Source: an uncultured Bacteroidales bacterium (GTDB taxonomy: Bacteria > Bacteroidota > Bacteroidia > Bacteroidales > UBA932). Taken from it: 48,596 nucleotides of DNA. Below the pieces are notes generated by a model. That model was not told where the DNA came from. It searched no databases and saw nothing but the letters and a program-made list of their open reading frames with translations. The translations under genes were made by a program, and so were the position numbers. Of this stretch, positions 1 through 8,551 are shown piece by piece; positions within the stretch are counted from its first letter, which is position 1; each line of letters opens with the position of its first letter. The stretch lies in assembly GCA_947302175.1 (NCBI GenBank), contig CAMYVB010000014.1:1-48596 (forward strand), written 5' to 3'.

Positions 1-974
1 TCCTCCGCAACGGCACCTATCCCATCTCCGTCTCGTCGGAGCGCATCTTCCAGGGTATGGCCATAGCCCGCTACGCCAAGCAGATAGGCGCCCAGGCCAT
101 AGCACACGGCTCCACAGGCGCCGGCAACGACCAGGTCCGTTTCGACATGACCTTCCTCGTCCTCGCCCCCGGCATGGAGATTATCACCCTGACGAGGGAC
201 CTCGGCCTGAGCCGCAAGCAGGAGGTGGATTACCTCAATGCCCACGGCTTCCCCGCAGACTTCAAGAAACTCAAATATTCCTATAACGTCGGCCTCTGGG
301 GCACCTCCATCTGCGGAGGCGAAATCCTCGACAGCACCCAGGGCCTTCCCGAGAGCGCCTATCTCAAGCAGGTCGAAAAGACCGGCAGCGAGGTTATTTC
401 CCTCGAATTCAAGAAGGGCGTACTCGTCGGCGTGAACGGTGAAAAGTTCGGCGACGGCGTTGCGGCAATACGCAAGGTCGAAGCCATCGCCGCCCCCTAC
501 GGCATAGGCCGCGACATGCACGTCGGCGACACCATCATAGGCATCAAGGGCCGCGTGGGCTTCGAAGCCGCCGCCCCCATGCTCATAATCGCCGCCCATA
601 AGTTCCTTGAGAAATTCACCCTCAGCAAGTGGCAGCAGTACTGGAAGGACCAGGTGGCCAACTGGTACGGCATGTTCCTCCACGAGAGCCAGTATCTCGA
701 GCCCGTCATGCGCGACATCGAGGCTATGCTCGAAAGCAGCCAGCGCAACGTCACCGGCACCGTGACCATGCTTCTCAGGCCCCTGGGCTTCGAGACCGTG
801 GGCGTCGACTCTCCCTGTGACCTCGTGAAGAACAAGCTCGGCGAGTACGGCGAAGGTGCTACGGGCTGGACGGCCGAGGAAGCGAAGGGCTTCATCAAAG
901 TGTCCTCCACTCCGCTCCGCGCCTACTACCTCAACCACAAGGAAGAAGGCGACGAACTCGAAAAGCAGCTTTAA
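1..974 (+). CDS. argG: argininosuccinate synthase, C-terminal part (5' end outside window)
   Basis: Joins citrulline and aspartate using ATP to make argininosuccinate, the penultimate step of arginine synthesis in the cytoplasm. The frame is open from base 3 and has no start in the window, so about the first 75-80 residues (the N-terminal P-loop region) are missing; 323 residues remain. The visible part carries SSERIFQ, the GSTGAGNDQVRFD substrate-binding stretch and YNVGLWGTSICGGE, all typical of ArgG and very close to Bacteroides ArgG as I remember it. The ATG at 57 is internal, because conserved residues precede it. The stop is 3 nt before argC, so it is the first visible gene of a packed arg operon. 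Confidence 0.96.
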   Translation, partial: LRNGTYPISVSSERIFQGMAIARYAKQIGAQAIAHGSTGAGNDQVRFDMTFLVLAPGMEIITLTRDLGLSRKQEVDYLNAHGFPADFKKLKYSYNVGLWGTSICGGEILDSTQGLPESAYLKQVEKTGSEVISLEFKKGVLVGVNGEKFGDGVAAIRKVEAIAAPYGIGRDMHVGDTIIGIKGRVGFEAAAPMLIIAAHKFLEKFTLSKWQQYWKDQVANWYGMFLHESQYLEPVMRDIEAMLESSQRNVTGTVTMLLRPLGFETVGVDSPCDLVKNKLGEYGEGATGWTAEEAKGFIKVSSTPLRAYYLNHKEEGDELEKQL

Positions 975-977
975 GCC

Positions 978-1940
978 ATGCTAAGGGTCGGCATCATAGG
1001 CGGAGCCGGCTACACTGCCGGCGAGCTGCTGCGAATCCTCCTCAATCATCCTGAGGTGAGCATTGTTTTCGTCCACTCCGAAAGCAATGCCCTTAAGCCC
1101 CTGTGGACAGTACACTCCGGGCTTTTCGGCGAGACGGACATGTGTTTCAGCGACAGCGCGCCGCTCGAAAGCATCGATGTCCTTTTCCTTTGCTCCGGGC
1201 ACGGGAAGAGCTCGGCCTTCTGGCAGGAGCATCCCTGCCCCGAAGGGCTGAAAATAATTGACCTTGCGCAGGACTTTCGCGACGAAAGCGAAGGATATGT
1301 CTACGGCCTTCCCGAGCTTCAGAAGGAAAGGATAAAGGGCGCACGGAAGGTGGCCAACCCCGGCTGCTTTGCCACGGCCATCCAGCTTTGCCTTCTTCCC
1401 CTTGCTAAGGCAGGAGTGCTTCCCGATGAAGTGCACGTGACGGCTCTTACCGGCTCCACCGGGGCCGGAGTGAAGCCCTCAGCCACCACTCATTTTAGCT
1501 ACCGCTCGTCCAATCTCTCTGTATATAAGCCTTTTACCCATCAGCATATTCCCGAAATTGTAAGGAGCCTGCAGTCGTTGCAGCCCTCATTCCCGGGCGA
1601 GCTGATTTTCATTCCCATGAGGGGCGACTTTACCCGCGGCATACTCGCCAGCGTCCATCTAAAGTGCGCTCTTGATGAGGATGAGGTGAAAAAGCTCTAT
1701 GAAGATTACTACAAGGAGGCTGCCTTCACTTTCTTCTATCCGCTCGCTCCCGACATAAAGCAGGTGGTAAATACCAACAAGTGCCTTGTCGGCGTGGAGA
1801 AACACGGCGAAAAGCTTATGGTAACTTCCGTCATCGACAACCTTCTCAAGGGTGCTTCCGGCCAGGCAGTCCAGAACATGAACCTTATGTGCGGACTTCC
1901 CGAGGCCACGGGCCTGCGCCTCAAGGCTTCAGCTTTTTAA
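978..1940 (+). CDS. argC: N-acetyl(or N-succinyl)-gamma-glutamyl-phosphate reductase
   Basis: Reduces acylated glutamyl phosphate to the semialdehyde with NADPH, the third step of arginine synthesis. The 320-residue protein has the N-terminal nucleotide-binding loop GIIGGAGYTAGEL (residues 5-17), GLPE near 110 and the catalytic cysteine in ANPGCFATA (Cys130). Length is normal for the Bacteroidetes type. ATG at 978 lies 3 nt after the argG stop, and the next gene begins within about 12 nt of its stop, which suggests translational coupling. In Bacteroidales the acyl group is expected to be succinyl rather than acetyl, because the operon has ArgF'; that substrate assignment is inference. Confidence 0.95.
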   Translation: MLRVGIIGGAGYTAGELLRILLNHPEVSIVFVHSESNALKPLWTVHSGLFGETDMCFSDSAPLESIDVLFLCSGHGKSSAFWQEHPCPEGLKIIDLAQDFRDESEGYVYGLPELQKERIKGARKVANPGCFATAIQLCLLPLAKAGVLPDEVHVTALTGSTGAGVKPSATTHFSYRSSNLSVYKPFTHQHIPEIVRSLQSLQPSFPGELIFIPMRGDFTRGILASVHLKCALDEDEVKKLYEDYYKEAAFTFFYPLAPDIKQVVNTNKCLVGVEKHGEKLMVTSVIDNLLKGASGQAVQNMNLMCGLPEATGLRLKASAF

Positions 1941-1952
1941 TTGATTGATACA

Positions 1953-3074
1953 ATGGAACTTTTCGACGTATATTCACTATTTGACCTTACTCCGGTACGC
2001 GCCCTTGGCTGCAAGGTCTGGGACGACAAGGGGCAGGAGTATCTCGACCTCTACGGCGGTCACGCCGTCATCAGCGTCGGGCACTCCCATCCCCACTACG
2101 TGGAGGTCCTGAGCGATCAGCTGCGCAAGATAGGATTCTACTCCAACAGCGTGGTGAACCCTCTCCAGCAGGAGCTGGCAAGGCGCCTCGGCGAAGTGTC
2201 CGGCTACACCGATTACTCGCTTTTCCTCGACAACAGCGGCGCCGAGTCCAACGAGAACGCCCTTAAGCTCGCCTCCTTCCATACCGGTAAGGACGCAGTG
2301 ATAGCCTTCCGCAAGAGTTTCCACGGCCGCACTTCAGGCGCCGTCGCGGTGACAGACAATCCCAAGATAGTCTCTCCTTTCAATGCAGTTCATAAGGTCA
2401 CTTTCTGCGACCTGGAAGATTCATGGGCTGTTGAGAAAAGATTGATGAAGGGCGATGTCGCAGCTGTCATAATTGAAGGAATACAGGGCTGCGGAGGCAT
2501 AAACATCCCTTCTGACGAGTTCCTTCGCACGCTCGACGACCTGTGCCACAAATACGGCGCAGTCCTCGTGCTCGACGAAGTCCAGAGCGGCTACGGCCGC
2601 ACCGGCCGCTTCTTCGCCCACCAGTGGGCCGGCATCAGGCCCGGCATCATCACCATGGGCAAGGGCATAGCCAACGGTTTCCCCTGCGGCGGCATACTGA
2701 TTTCCCCGGAGTTCAAGGCGGTAAAGGGTATGCTCGGCACCACTTTCGGAGGCAATTATCTCGCCATGGCGGGCGCCCTTGCGGTGCTCGATATAATTTT
2801 CAGTGAGCGCCTTGTGAATAACGCCCTCACTGTGGGTTCCTACCTTCTGAGCTCAATTCCCGCTTCCGACCGCATCAAGGAAGTCAGGGGCAGGGGCCTC
2901 ATGATAGGCATAGAATTCAACGAAGACGTCGCTCCCATACGAAAGAAACTCCTCTACGAAAAGCACATATTCACCGGCGTTGCCGGCAGCAATATGATAC
3001 GCCTTCTCGCCCCGCTGTGCCTCAGCATGGACGAGGCCCGTTATTTTGTTGACACTTTGAAAGAAATACTGTGA
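1953..3074 (+). CDS. argD: acylornithine aminotransferase (class III, PLP)
   Basis: Transfers an amino group from glutamate to the acylated semialdehyde to make N-acylornithine. Class III aminotransferase features are visible: GHAVISVGHSHP near the start, NSGAESNENALKLA (residues 94-107), FHGRT, LDEVQSGYGRTG with the cofactor-contacting Asp208, and TMGKGIANGFP with the Schiff-base Lys237. I start at ATG 1953 (373 residues); an in-frame TTG at 1941 abuts the argC stop but is a less likely start. The stop overlaps the next start by 4 nt (GTGA). N-succinylornithine is the likely product given the next gene. Confidence 0.93.
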   Translation: MELFDVYSLFDLTPVRALGCKVWDDKGQEYLDLYGGHAVISVGHSHPHYVEVLSDQLRKIGFYSNSVVNPLQQELARRLGEVSGYTDYSLFLDNSGAESNENALKLASFHTGKDAVIAFRKSFHGRTSGAVAVTDNPKIVSPFNAVHKVTFCDLEDSWAVEKRLMKGDVAAVIIEGIQGCGGINIPSDEFLRTLDDLCHKYGAVLVLDEVQSGYGRTGRFFAHQWAGIRPGIITMGKGIANGFPCGGILISPEFKAVKGMLGTTFGGNYLAMAGALAVLDIIFSERLVNNALTVGSYLLSSIPASDRIKEVRGRGLMIGIEFNEDVAPIRKKLLYEKHIFTGVAGSNMIRLLAPLCLSMDEARYFVDTLKEIL

Positions 3075-4033
3075 GATCATTTTTTCACGTTTCAGACATA
3101 GGCCCCCTCGATAAAGCGCTCGAAGAGGCCAGGAAGGTTAAGCAGACCCCCTTCGCCTGGAAGGGCCTCGGCGAGAACAAGACCATCATGCTGGTCTTTT
3201 TCAACAGCAGCCTGCGCACGCGCCTGAGCAGCCAGAAGGCAGCCCTCAACCTGGGCATGAACCCGATAGTGCTCAATATAGGGCAGGAGAGCTGGAAGCT
3301 CGAAACCGAGCTAGGCGTCGTGATGGACGGCGACAAGAGCGAGCACCTTCGCGAGGCCATCCCCGTGATGGGAAGTTACTGCGACTTAATTGGCGTCAGG
3401 TCCTTCGCCGGCCTGACAGACAGGGAGTTCGATTACGCCGAGACTATACTTTCCCAGTTCGTCGAGTACTCAGGCAGGCCTGTAATCAGCCTTGAATCAG
3501 CCACAGTGCATCCTTGCCAGGCCTTCGCCGACCTCATCACCATAGATGAATTCAAGACAAAGAAGCGTCCCAAGGTGGTTATGACCTGGGCGCCTCATCC
3601 CAGGGCGCTGCCCCAGGCGGTGCCCAATTCCTTCGCCGAGTGGATGAACGAGGCCGATGTGGATTTCGTTATCACCCATCCCGAGGGATACGAGCTCGAC
3701 CCCCGCTTCGTCGGTGGAGCCCGCGTGGAATACGACCAGATGAAGGCTTTCGAAGGAGCTGATTTCATCTATGCCAAGAACTGGAGCTGCCCCGGCGTCA
3801 AGAATCCTGACGATTACGGCAGGATCCTTAGCAAAGACATGAGCTGGGTGGTCGATGAGCGCCATATGGCGGTGACTGACAATGCTTTCTTTATGCACTG
3901 TCTGCCCGTCAGGCGCAATATGATAGTCTCCGACGCGGTTATTGATTCCCCGAGGAGCCTCGTAATTCCTGAGGCGGCTAACCGCGTTGTTTCCGCCCAG
4001 GTGGTGATGAAAAGGATGCTCGAATCGCTCTGA
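3071..4033 (+). CDS. argF': N-succinylornithine carbamoyltransferase type (ArgF')
   Basis: Transfers the carbamoyl group of carbamoyl phosphate to N-acylornithine, giving acylcitrulline. The carbamoyl-phosphate loop is FFNSSLRTR (residues 43-51), the late motif HCLPVRR is present, and the general pattern follows the Bacteroides fragilis succinyl enzyme rather than ordinary ornithine transcarbamylase. Known work attributes the succinyl/acetyl choice to Pro90 in B. fragilis and Glu92 in the Xanthomonas acetyl enzyme. Here the aligned position reads Ser (DGDKSEHLRE, Ser90), so preference is less certain. The start is GTG 3071, overlapping argD by 4 nt. 320 residues is a full-length protein. Confidence 0.92.
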   Translation: MRSFFHVSDIGPLDKALEEARKVKQTPFAWKGLGENKTIMLVFFNSSLRTRLSSQKAALNLGMNPIVLNIGQESWKLETELGVVMDGDKSEHLREAIPVMGSYCDLIGVRSFAGLTDREFDYAETILSQFVEYSGRPVISLESATVHPCQAFADLITIDEFKTKKRPKVVMTWAPHPRALPQAVPNSFAEWMNEADVDFVITHPEGYELDPRFVGGARVEYDQMKAFEGADFIYAKNWSCPGVKNPDDYGRILSKDMSWVVDERHMAVTDNAFFMHCLPVRRNMIVSDAVIDSPRSLVIPEAANRVVSAQVVMKRMLESL

Positions 4034-4035
4034 TT

Positions 4036-4812
4036 ATGAAAGAAAGGCTCTCCATAGTTAAGGTGGGCGGCGCAGTAGTTGAAAACGCCGTGAGCCTTGC
4101 TGCCTTCCTTGAGCGCTTCGTTTCGCTCGAGGGACGTAAGGCGCTCGTACACGGCGGCGGCAGGGTGGCGGATACGCTCTGCCACTCACTTGGCATCGAG
4201 CCGAAAATGGTCGGCGGTCGTCGCATTACGGACGAGAAGACTCTCGAAGTCGTGACCATGGTCTATGGCGGGCTGGTGAATAAGAATATTGTCGCTTCGC
4301 TACAGGCTAAGGGCCTTAATGCCCTCGGGCTTTCGGGCGCCGACCTTGGCTGGCTGCTTGCGCACAAGAGGCCGGTGAAGGAAATTGACTACGGCTTTGC
4401 GGGCGATGTGGAAAAGGCTGATACTGAGCTTCTTTCGCTGCTTGTCGAAAGGGGAGTGGTTCCCGTGTTCGCTCCGCTCTCGTTCGATGCTCAAGGGCAG
4501 ATACTTAATACCAATGCCGATACTGTCGCTTCATCTGCCGCCGTTTCGTTTGCGGGCAAGTTTGATGTGAGCCTTTATTACTGCTTTGAGAAAAGCGGGG
4601 TACTCGCCGACCCTTCCCGCGAGGACTCAGTGATTGCTGAGATTAACCGCGAAATGTTTACGCGCCTCAAGTCTGACGGCACTATTGCGGGAGGTATGAT
4701 TCCCAAGATTGAAAATGCCTTCGCCGCCTTGGAGGCGGGCGTTAGTGAAGTAATCATTACTTCCGCCTCAGCTTTGGGCGCTGGCGGCTGTGGGACGCGA
4801 ATTGTGCTATGA
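4036..4812 (+). CDS. argB: N-acylglutamate kinase
   Basis: Phosphorylates N-acylglutamate, the second step of arginine synthesis and normally the feedback-controlled one. The amino-acid kinase fold is shown by the N-terminal VKVGGAVVEN, LVHGGG (P-loop-like glycines near residue 38), the middle NADTVASSAA stretch and the C-terminal GGCGTRIVL. At 258 residues it has the short form without the N-terminal helix that arginine-sensitive hexameric enzymes carry, so strong arginine inhibition is not expected from sequence (inference). It begins 2 nt after argF' and its TGA overlaps the argE ATG. Confidence 0.93.
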   Translation: MKERLSIVKVGGAVVENAVSLAAFLERFVSLEGRKALVHGGGRVADTLCHSLGIEPKMVGGRRITDEKTLEVVTMVYGGLVNKNIVASLQAKGLNALGLSGADLGWLLAHKRPVKEIDYGFAGDVEKADTELLSLLVERGVVPVFAPLSFDAQGQILNTNADTVASSAAVSFAGKFDVSLYYCFEKSGVLADPSREDSVIAEINREMFTRLKSDGTIAGGMIPKIENAFAALEAGVSEVIITSASALGAGGCGTRIVL

Positions 4813-5885
4813 TTGCTTTTGAAGAATATATCGCTCTGCTTCAGGGGCTTATACGCATTCCTTCCTTCAGCAGGGAGGAGGCTTCAGCCTGCGATTTCCT
4901 CGAAGCTTGGCTGCTGGAGCATGGCGCTGACGCAGTGGGGGAGCAGTATCCGCTGAGGCGCGAGGGTAATAATATTATATTGGAAGAGAAGGGCAGGGGA
5001 GACGCTCGTCCGCTGATGCTGCTTAATGCGCACATCGACACCGTACGTCCTGCTGCGAGCTACACTCGCGACCCTTTTAGCGCTGATATCGAGGGCGATA
5101 CGCTCTACGGTCTTGGCTCCAACGACGACGGAGGCTCGCTTGTGGCGCTGCTTGCAGCCTATTTGCGCCTGCTGCTTGTTGAGCGTCCCTATCGTTTGGT
5201 TTGGACGGCGACGGCTGAAGAGGAAGTTTGCGGGCGCGAGGGGATTGAAAGGATACTCCCTTCGATCGGGCCTGTCACGCTCGGAATTATTGGTGAGCCC
5301 ACAAAAATGCAGCTTGCCGTCGCCGAGAGGGGGCTTATGGTGCTGGACTGCAAGGTGCGTGGACGCAGCGGACATGCCGCACGCGAAGAGGGTGTTAACG
5401 CCATTTACGGCGCGCTTCCTGCGATAGAATGGTTCCGCGACTACCGCTTTGAGAAGGTTTCGCCCTGGCTCGGACCTGTGAAAATGAGCGTAACCGTCAT
5501 TAAATCAGGTACTCAGCACAATGTCGTGCCTGATCTTTGCGAATTCGTCGTGGATGTGCGATCCAACGGTATGTACTCCAACGTGGAGGTTCTTGAGCGC
5601 ATCAAGGCTCTTGCGCCCTGCGAAGTTGCCGCCCGCTCCACGAGGCTCTCAAGCTCTCATATTGACGAAGGTCACCCCGTGCTGCAGCGCGCTCGCGCCC
5701 TTGGACTCGAGACCTTTGGCTCTCCCACTTGCTCCAATCAGACGCTCTGCCCCTTCCCCACGGTCAAGATCGGCCCCGGCGACTCCGCCCGCTCCCACAC
5801 CGCCGACGAATTCATCCGCCTCAGCGAAATCCGCTCAGGAATTGATACTTACGTTGAATTGTTACAGGCGATCGAGTTGCGTTGA
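4809..5885 (+). CDS. argE: N-acyl-citrulline/ornithine deacylase, M20 family
   Basis: Removes the acyl blocking group late in arginine synthesis; with an ArgF' pathway the likely substrate is N-succinylcitrulline. It is an M20 zinc peptidase: NAHIDTVRP supplies the first metal His/Asp pair (near residue 76), YGLGSNDDGG the bridging Asp, and TAEEEVCGREG the catalytic Glu pair; the dimerization region sits between the two metal-binding halves. The 358-residue length matches Bacteroidetes ArgE-like proteins. ATG 4809 overlaps the argB stop (ATGA), giving tight coupling. Other M20 amidases look alike, so the assignment rests on operon context. Confidence 0.9.
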   Translation: MIAFEEYIALLQGLIRIPSFSREEASACDFLEAWLLEHGADAVGEQYPLRREGNNIILEEKGRGDARPLMLLNAHIDTVRPAASYTRDPFSADIEGDTLYGLGSNDDGGSLVALLAAYLRLLLVERPYRLVWTATAEEEVCGREGIERILPSIGPVTLGIIGEPTKMQLAVAERGLMVLDCKVRGRSGHAAREEGVNAIYGALPAIEWFRDYRFEKVSPWLGPVKMSVTVIKSGTQHNVVPDLCEFVVDVRSNGMYSNVEVLERIKALAPCEVAARSTRLSSSHIDEGHPVLQRARALGLETFGSPTCSNQTLCPFPTVKIGPGDSARSHTADEFIRLSEIRSGIDTYVELLQAIELR

Positions 5886-5892
5886 TTTGCAT

Positions 5893-5902
5893 TTGGCGCC
5901 AA
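5893..5902. promoter_or_regulatory. 10-bp perfect palindrome in the argE-argH gap
   Basis: TTGGCGCCAA is a perfect palindrome inside the 51-nt argE-argH gap, and the flanking bases also allow a small hairpin (TTTGGC with GCCAAA). It might be an operator for arginine control or simply a weak hairpin between operon genes. No TAnnTTTG promoter is clear here, so argH is probably read from the operon promoter. Confidence 0.25.
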
Positions 5903-5936
5903 CGGTGCCAAATTGAAAATATAGAATTAAAGAGAT

Positions 5937-7277
5937 ATGGCTACAAAACTTTGGGACAAAGGACTGAAGACTGACGAGTTGATAGAAAAATTCACCGTCG
6001 GTCGCGACCCGGTTCTCGACCTCTCCCTCGCCCCCTTCGATATCCTCGGCACCATGGCCCACATCACCATGCTCGAAAGCGTGGGCCTTCTCGAAGAAGA
6101 CGAGCTGAGCACGCTTCTCGGGGAGCTTAAAAAGCTCTATGTCAGCACTATGACCGGCGAATTCAAAATCGAGGAGGGAATCGAAGACGTCCATTCCCAG
6201 GTCGAACTCGAACTCACCCGCACGCTCGGCGACCTCGGCAAAAAGGTCCACACCGGGCGCTCGAGAAACGACCAGGTCCTCCTCGACCTCAAGCTCTTCT
6301 CCCGCGACGCGATAGAAAAAACCGTGCTCAAGGTCGAACAGCTCTTCAAGCTTCTCCAAAAGCGCAGCGAAGAGCTAAAGGGCGTCCTGATGCCAGGTTA
6401 TACCCACCTGCAAGTAGCCATGCCCTCATCGTTCGGCCTATGGCTCGGCGCTTACGCCGAAAACCTTGCCGATGATATGGAAGTGCTGCTCTCAGCCTGG
6501 GAAATTGCTGACCGCAACCCCCTTGGCTCAGCTGCAGGCTACGGCTCATCGGCCCCCCTCGACCGTTCGCTGACGACGCGCCTCCTGGGCTTTGGCGACA
6601 TGGATTACAACTCCATCCACGCACAGATGGGGCGCGGCAAGATGGAAAGGACGGTGCTGTACGCTCTTAGCTGCGTAGCCGAGACACTCTCGCGCTTCGC
6701 CGCCGACTGCTGCCTTTTCAACAGCCAGAACTTTGGTTTTATCACCCTGCCGGACTCCATGACCACGGGTTCCAGCATAATGCCCCATAAAAAGAACCCC
6801 GACGTCTTCGAACTCATAAGGGCCCGTTGCAACAAGATATGCGCCGCCCCCGAGCAGGTGCGCCTCGTCACGACCAATCTGCCCTCGGGCTATTTCCGCG
6901 ACATGCAGGTCCTCAAGGAAATATATCTGCCCGTCTTTGGCGAACTCGCAGACTGCCTCGACATCGCCTGTCATGCCGTGGAGGGAATGAAAGTTAAGGA
7001 AGGGCTGATGGATAATCCTCTCTATGCCACTGCTTTCAGCGTTGAGGAAGTGAACCGCAGAGTCGCCGAAGGCACGCCTTTCCGCGACGCCTACAAGGCC
7101 GTGGGCCTTGAAATCCTGGACGGTTCTTTCCGCTTTGACGGCCATCTCCACCACACCCACGAAGGATCGATTGGCAATCTTTGCAACGGCCGCATCGCCG
7201 CTAAATTCGACGCCGTCCTCTCTTCCTTCCCCTTCGAGCGCGTCCACGCCGCCCTCTCCTCCCTCCTCGAAGCATAA
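5937..7277 (+). CDS. argH: argininosuccinate lyase
   Basis: Splits argininosuccinate into arginine and fumarate, the last step of the pathway. Fumarase/aspartase-superfamily signatures are clear: GRSRNDQV near residue 103 binds substrate, TRTLGDLGKKVHTGRSRND forms the first conserved block, and GSSIMPHKKNPD (near 280) is the catalytic serine loop. Length is 446 residues, normal for the Bacteroidetes form. It is the last gene of the arg operon, 51 nt after argE, and is followed directly by a strong hairpin. Confidence 0.95.
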   Translation: MATKLWDKGLKTDELIEKFTVGRDPVLDLSLAPFDILGTMAHITMLESVGLLEEDELSTLLGELKKLYVSTMTGEFKIEEGIEDVHSQVELELTRTLGDLGKKVHTGRSRNDQVLLDLKLFSRDAIEKTVLKVEQLFKLLQKRSEELKGVLMPGYTHLQVAMPSSFGLWLGAYAENLADDMEVLLSAWEIADRNPLGSAAGYGSSAPLDRSLTTRLLGFGDMDYNSIHAQMGRGKMERTVLYALSCVAETLSRFAADCCLFNSQNFGFITLPDSMTTGSSIMPHKKNPDVFELIRARCNKICAAPEQVRLVTTNLPSGYFRDMQVLKEIYLPVFGELADCLDIACHAVEGMKVKEGLMDNPLYATAFSVEEVNRRVAEGTPFRDAYKAVGLEILDGSFRFDGHLHHTHEGSIGNLCNGRIAAKFDAVLSSFPFERVHAALSSLLEA

Positions 7278-7290
7278 AACACAAAACAAA

Positions 7291-7320
7291 AAAAGAGACT
7301 CAATGACTTAAGTCTCTTTT
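7291..7320. terminator. bidirectional hairpin terminator between argH and tRNA-Glu
   Basis: AAAAGAGACT (7291-7300) pairs perfectly with AGTCTCTTTT (7311-7320) around a 10-nt loop. On the + strand the stem ends in TTTT; on the - strand an A-rich stretch (7280-7296) becomes a T tract. It can therefore end argH and the convergent tRNA gene. Confidence 0.75.
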
Positions 7321-7394
7321 GGTACTGGGTAGGAGAATCGAACTCCTATTGCAAGATTGAGAATCTTGAGTACTAACCGTTATACGAACCCAGC
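7320..7394 (-). tRNA. tRNA-Glu (anticodon CTC)
   Basis: Read on the minus strand, the cloverleaf closes fully: acceptor GCTGGGT with ACCCAGT, D stem GTAT/GTAC, anticodon stem CAAGA/TCTTG with loop TTCTCAA (anticodon CTC, reading GAG), a 4-nt variable loop, and T stem AGGAG/CTCCT with loop TTCGATT. Three bases after the discriminator read CCA. Position 1 pairs G with U72 and the discriminator is A, slightly unusual for tRNA-Glu. It decodes GAG, a common Glu codon in this GC-rich genome; the usual TTC isoacceptor must lie elsewhere. Confidence 0.93.
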
Positions 7395-7409
7395 GTGGAT
7401 TTGCAGGTG

Positions 7410-7440
7410 CAAAGATAGATAAAAAATCTTTACCTGCAAA
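7410..7440 (-). promoter_or_regulatory. promoter for tRNA-Glu, nested in a hairpin
   Basis: On the minus strand TTTG (7440-7437), 19 nt, then TATCTTTG (7417-7410) fits the Bacteroidetes consensus, with the start site falling near the tRNA 5' end. The same bases form an inverted repeat, TTTGCAGGT and ACCTGCAAA, placed just after the trigger factor stop, so it may also act as that gene's terminator. Confidence 0.75.
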
Positions 7441-7446
7441 TTTATT

Positions 7447-8466
7447 TTACTTCAGCTCCTTGAATTTCGAGAGGGCGATTTTCTTGGGCTTGACGGTGAT
7501 CTGCTCCTTGAGGGCTTCGAGGACCTTGTTGTTCTCTACGGACTCGTGGAGGTTGCCGGTCTGCTTGCCGTCGGCGAGTATCCTCCCGGCGGCTTCCTTG
7601 ATCATCTCGTCGGGAACGTTGCCTATGCCGTACATGGCGTACTGGTAGGCCACGTAGCCTTCTGCGGCAGCGCGCACGTCGTCGCGGGTGACCTCAAGCT
7701 TGAACTTGTCCATGAGGTACTCGCGGACGAGCTGCCAGCGGAAGTCCTCGAGGAAGGCGGGGAATTCCTCGTCTATCTGCTCCATGGTGTACTTGCCCTG
7801 GTTCATGGAGAAGAGCCAGCGTTTGAGATAGTTCTCAGGGAGCTCGATGGCGGCCTTCTCGACGAAGTAGTTGCGGATGTCGCGGCTCAGGCGGGCGTCG
7901 GCCTCCTGCTTGTATTCGAACTCGAGGCGGTCGGTGACTTCCTTTTCGAGCTCTTCGTCGCTCGGGACGGGAGTCTTTTCCTCGTCGGCCTTGCCTTCGT
8001 TGATCTTCTCGTAGTACTCGGCAAGGTTCTTTTTCATTTCGTTCCTGGCCTCCTGGGTGATGTTGATGGTGTAGTGGGGGACTACGTCTTCCTTAGTCAC
8101 TTCGAAGTCGATCTTTTCGGGGGTGGCGAGGTCGAAGATGAAGGTGAAGTCGTTGCCGGCGACCCAGTCTATCTCGGGCTGCTTCTCGCTGGTGAGGGGC
8201 TCGCCGAGGGTGTTGATGCCGTTGTCGGAGATGTACTTGTAGAGCTGCTCGCCCACGACGTCGTTGACTGCGTCCACGAGGGCCTGGGGGCCGTAGACCT
8301 TTTCGATGAGGGACATGGGGACATTGCCCTTGCGGAAGCCCTTGAATTCGGCGGTCCTTTTGCGCTCTGAGAGCTTTTTCTTCACGCTTTCGGCGTAGTC
8401 GGCGGCCTCGACTGTGAGGGTCAGTTCGAGATTGAGCTTGTCAATCTGGTTCTTTTCTATTTTCAT
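7447..8466 (-). CDS. tig: trigger factor lacking the PPIase domain
   Basis: Ribosome-bound chaperone that meets nascent chains at the exit tunnel. The N-terminal ribosome-binding domain is present, with GFRKGNVP (residues 43-50) as the ribosome-docking signature and the following KVYGPQALVDAVNDVV stretch. After about residue 125 the sequence runs through a charged helix straight into the C-terminal chaperone arms (roughly 150-339). Usual length is 430-450 residues, while this is 339; the missing piece corresponds to the central FKBP-like prolyl isomerase domain. The frame is intact with no sign of a frameshift, so this looks like a natural short form. It stands alone on the minus strand, opposite to carB. 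Confidence 0.92.
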   Translation of the reverse strand: MKIEKNQIDKLNLELTLTVEAADYAESVKKKLSERKRTAEFKGFRKGNVPMSLIEKVYGPQALVDAVNDVVGEQLYKYISDNGINTLGEPLTSEKQPEIDWVAGNDFTFIFDLATPEKIDFEVTKEDVVPHYTINITQEARNEMKKNLAEYYEKINEGKADEEKTPVPSDEELEKEVTDRLEFEYKQEADARLSRDIRNYFVEKAAIELPENYLKRWLFSMNQGKYTMEQIDEEFPAFLEDFRWQLVREYLMDKFKLEVTRDDVRAAAEGYVAYQYAMYGIGNVPDEMIKEAAGRILADGKQTGNLHESVENNKVLEALKEQITVKPKKIALSKFKELK

Positions 8467-8551
8467 TTCGTATCTAAAGTTTTTTCTTCGAATCGATAAA
8501 GCCCGCGAATTTAGCTATAAATTCCAAATAAATAAAATTTAAGAAATTATT

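Noticed and set aside
6546..7289. 247-codon minus-strand ORF opposite argH
   Set aside because: Shadow of argH in another frame; no domain or promoter.
7546..8370. Long + strand ORF opposite trigger factor
   Set aside because: Antisense to a clear gene, with low-complexity Val/Leu/Gly sequence typical of a GC-rich shadow frame.
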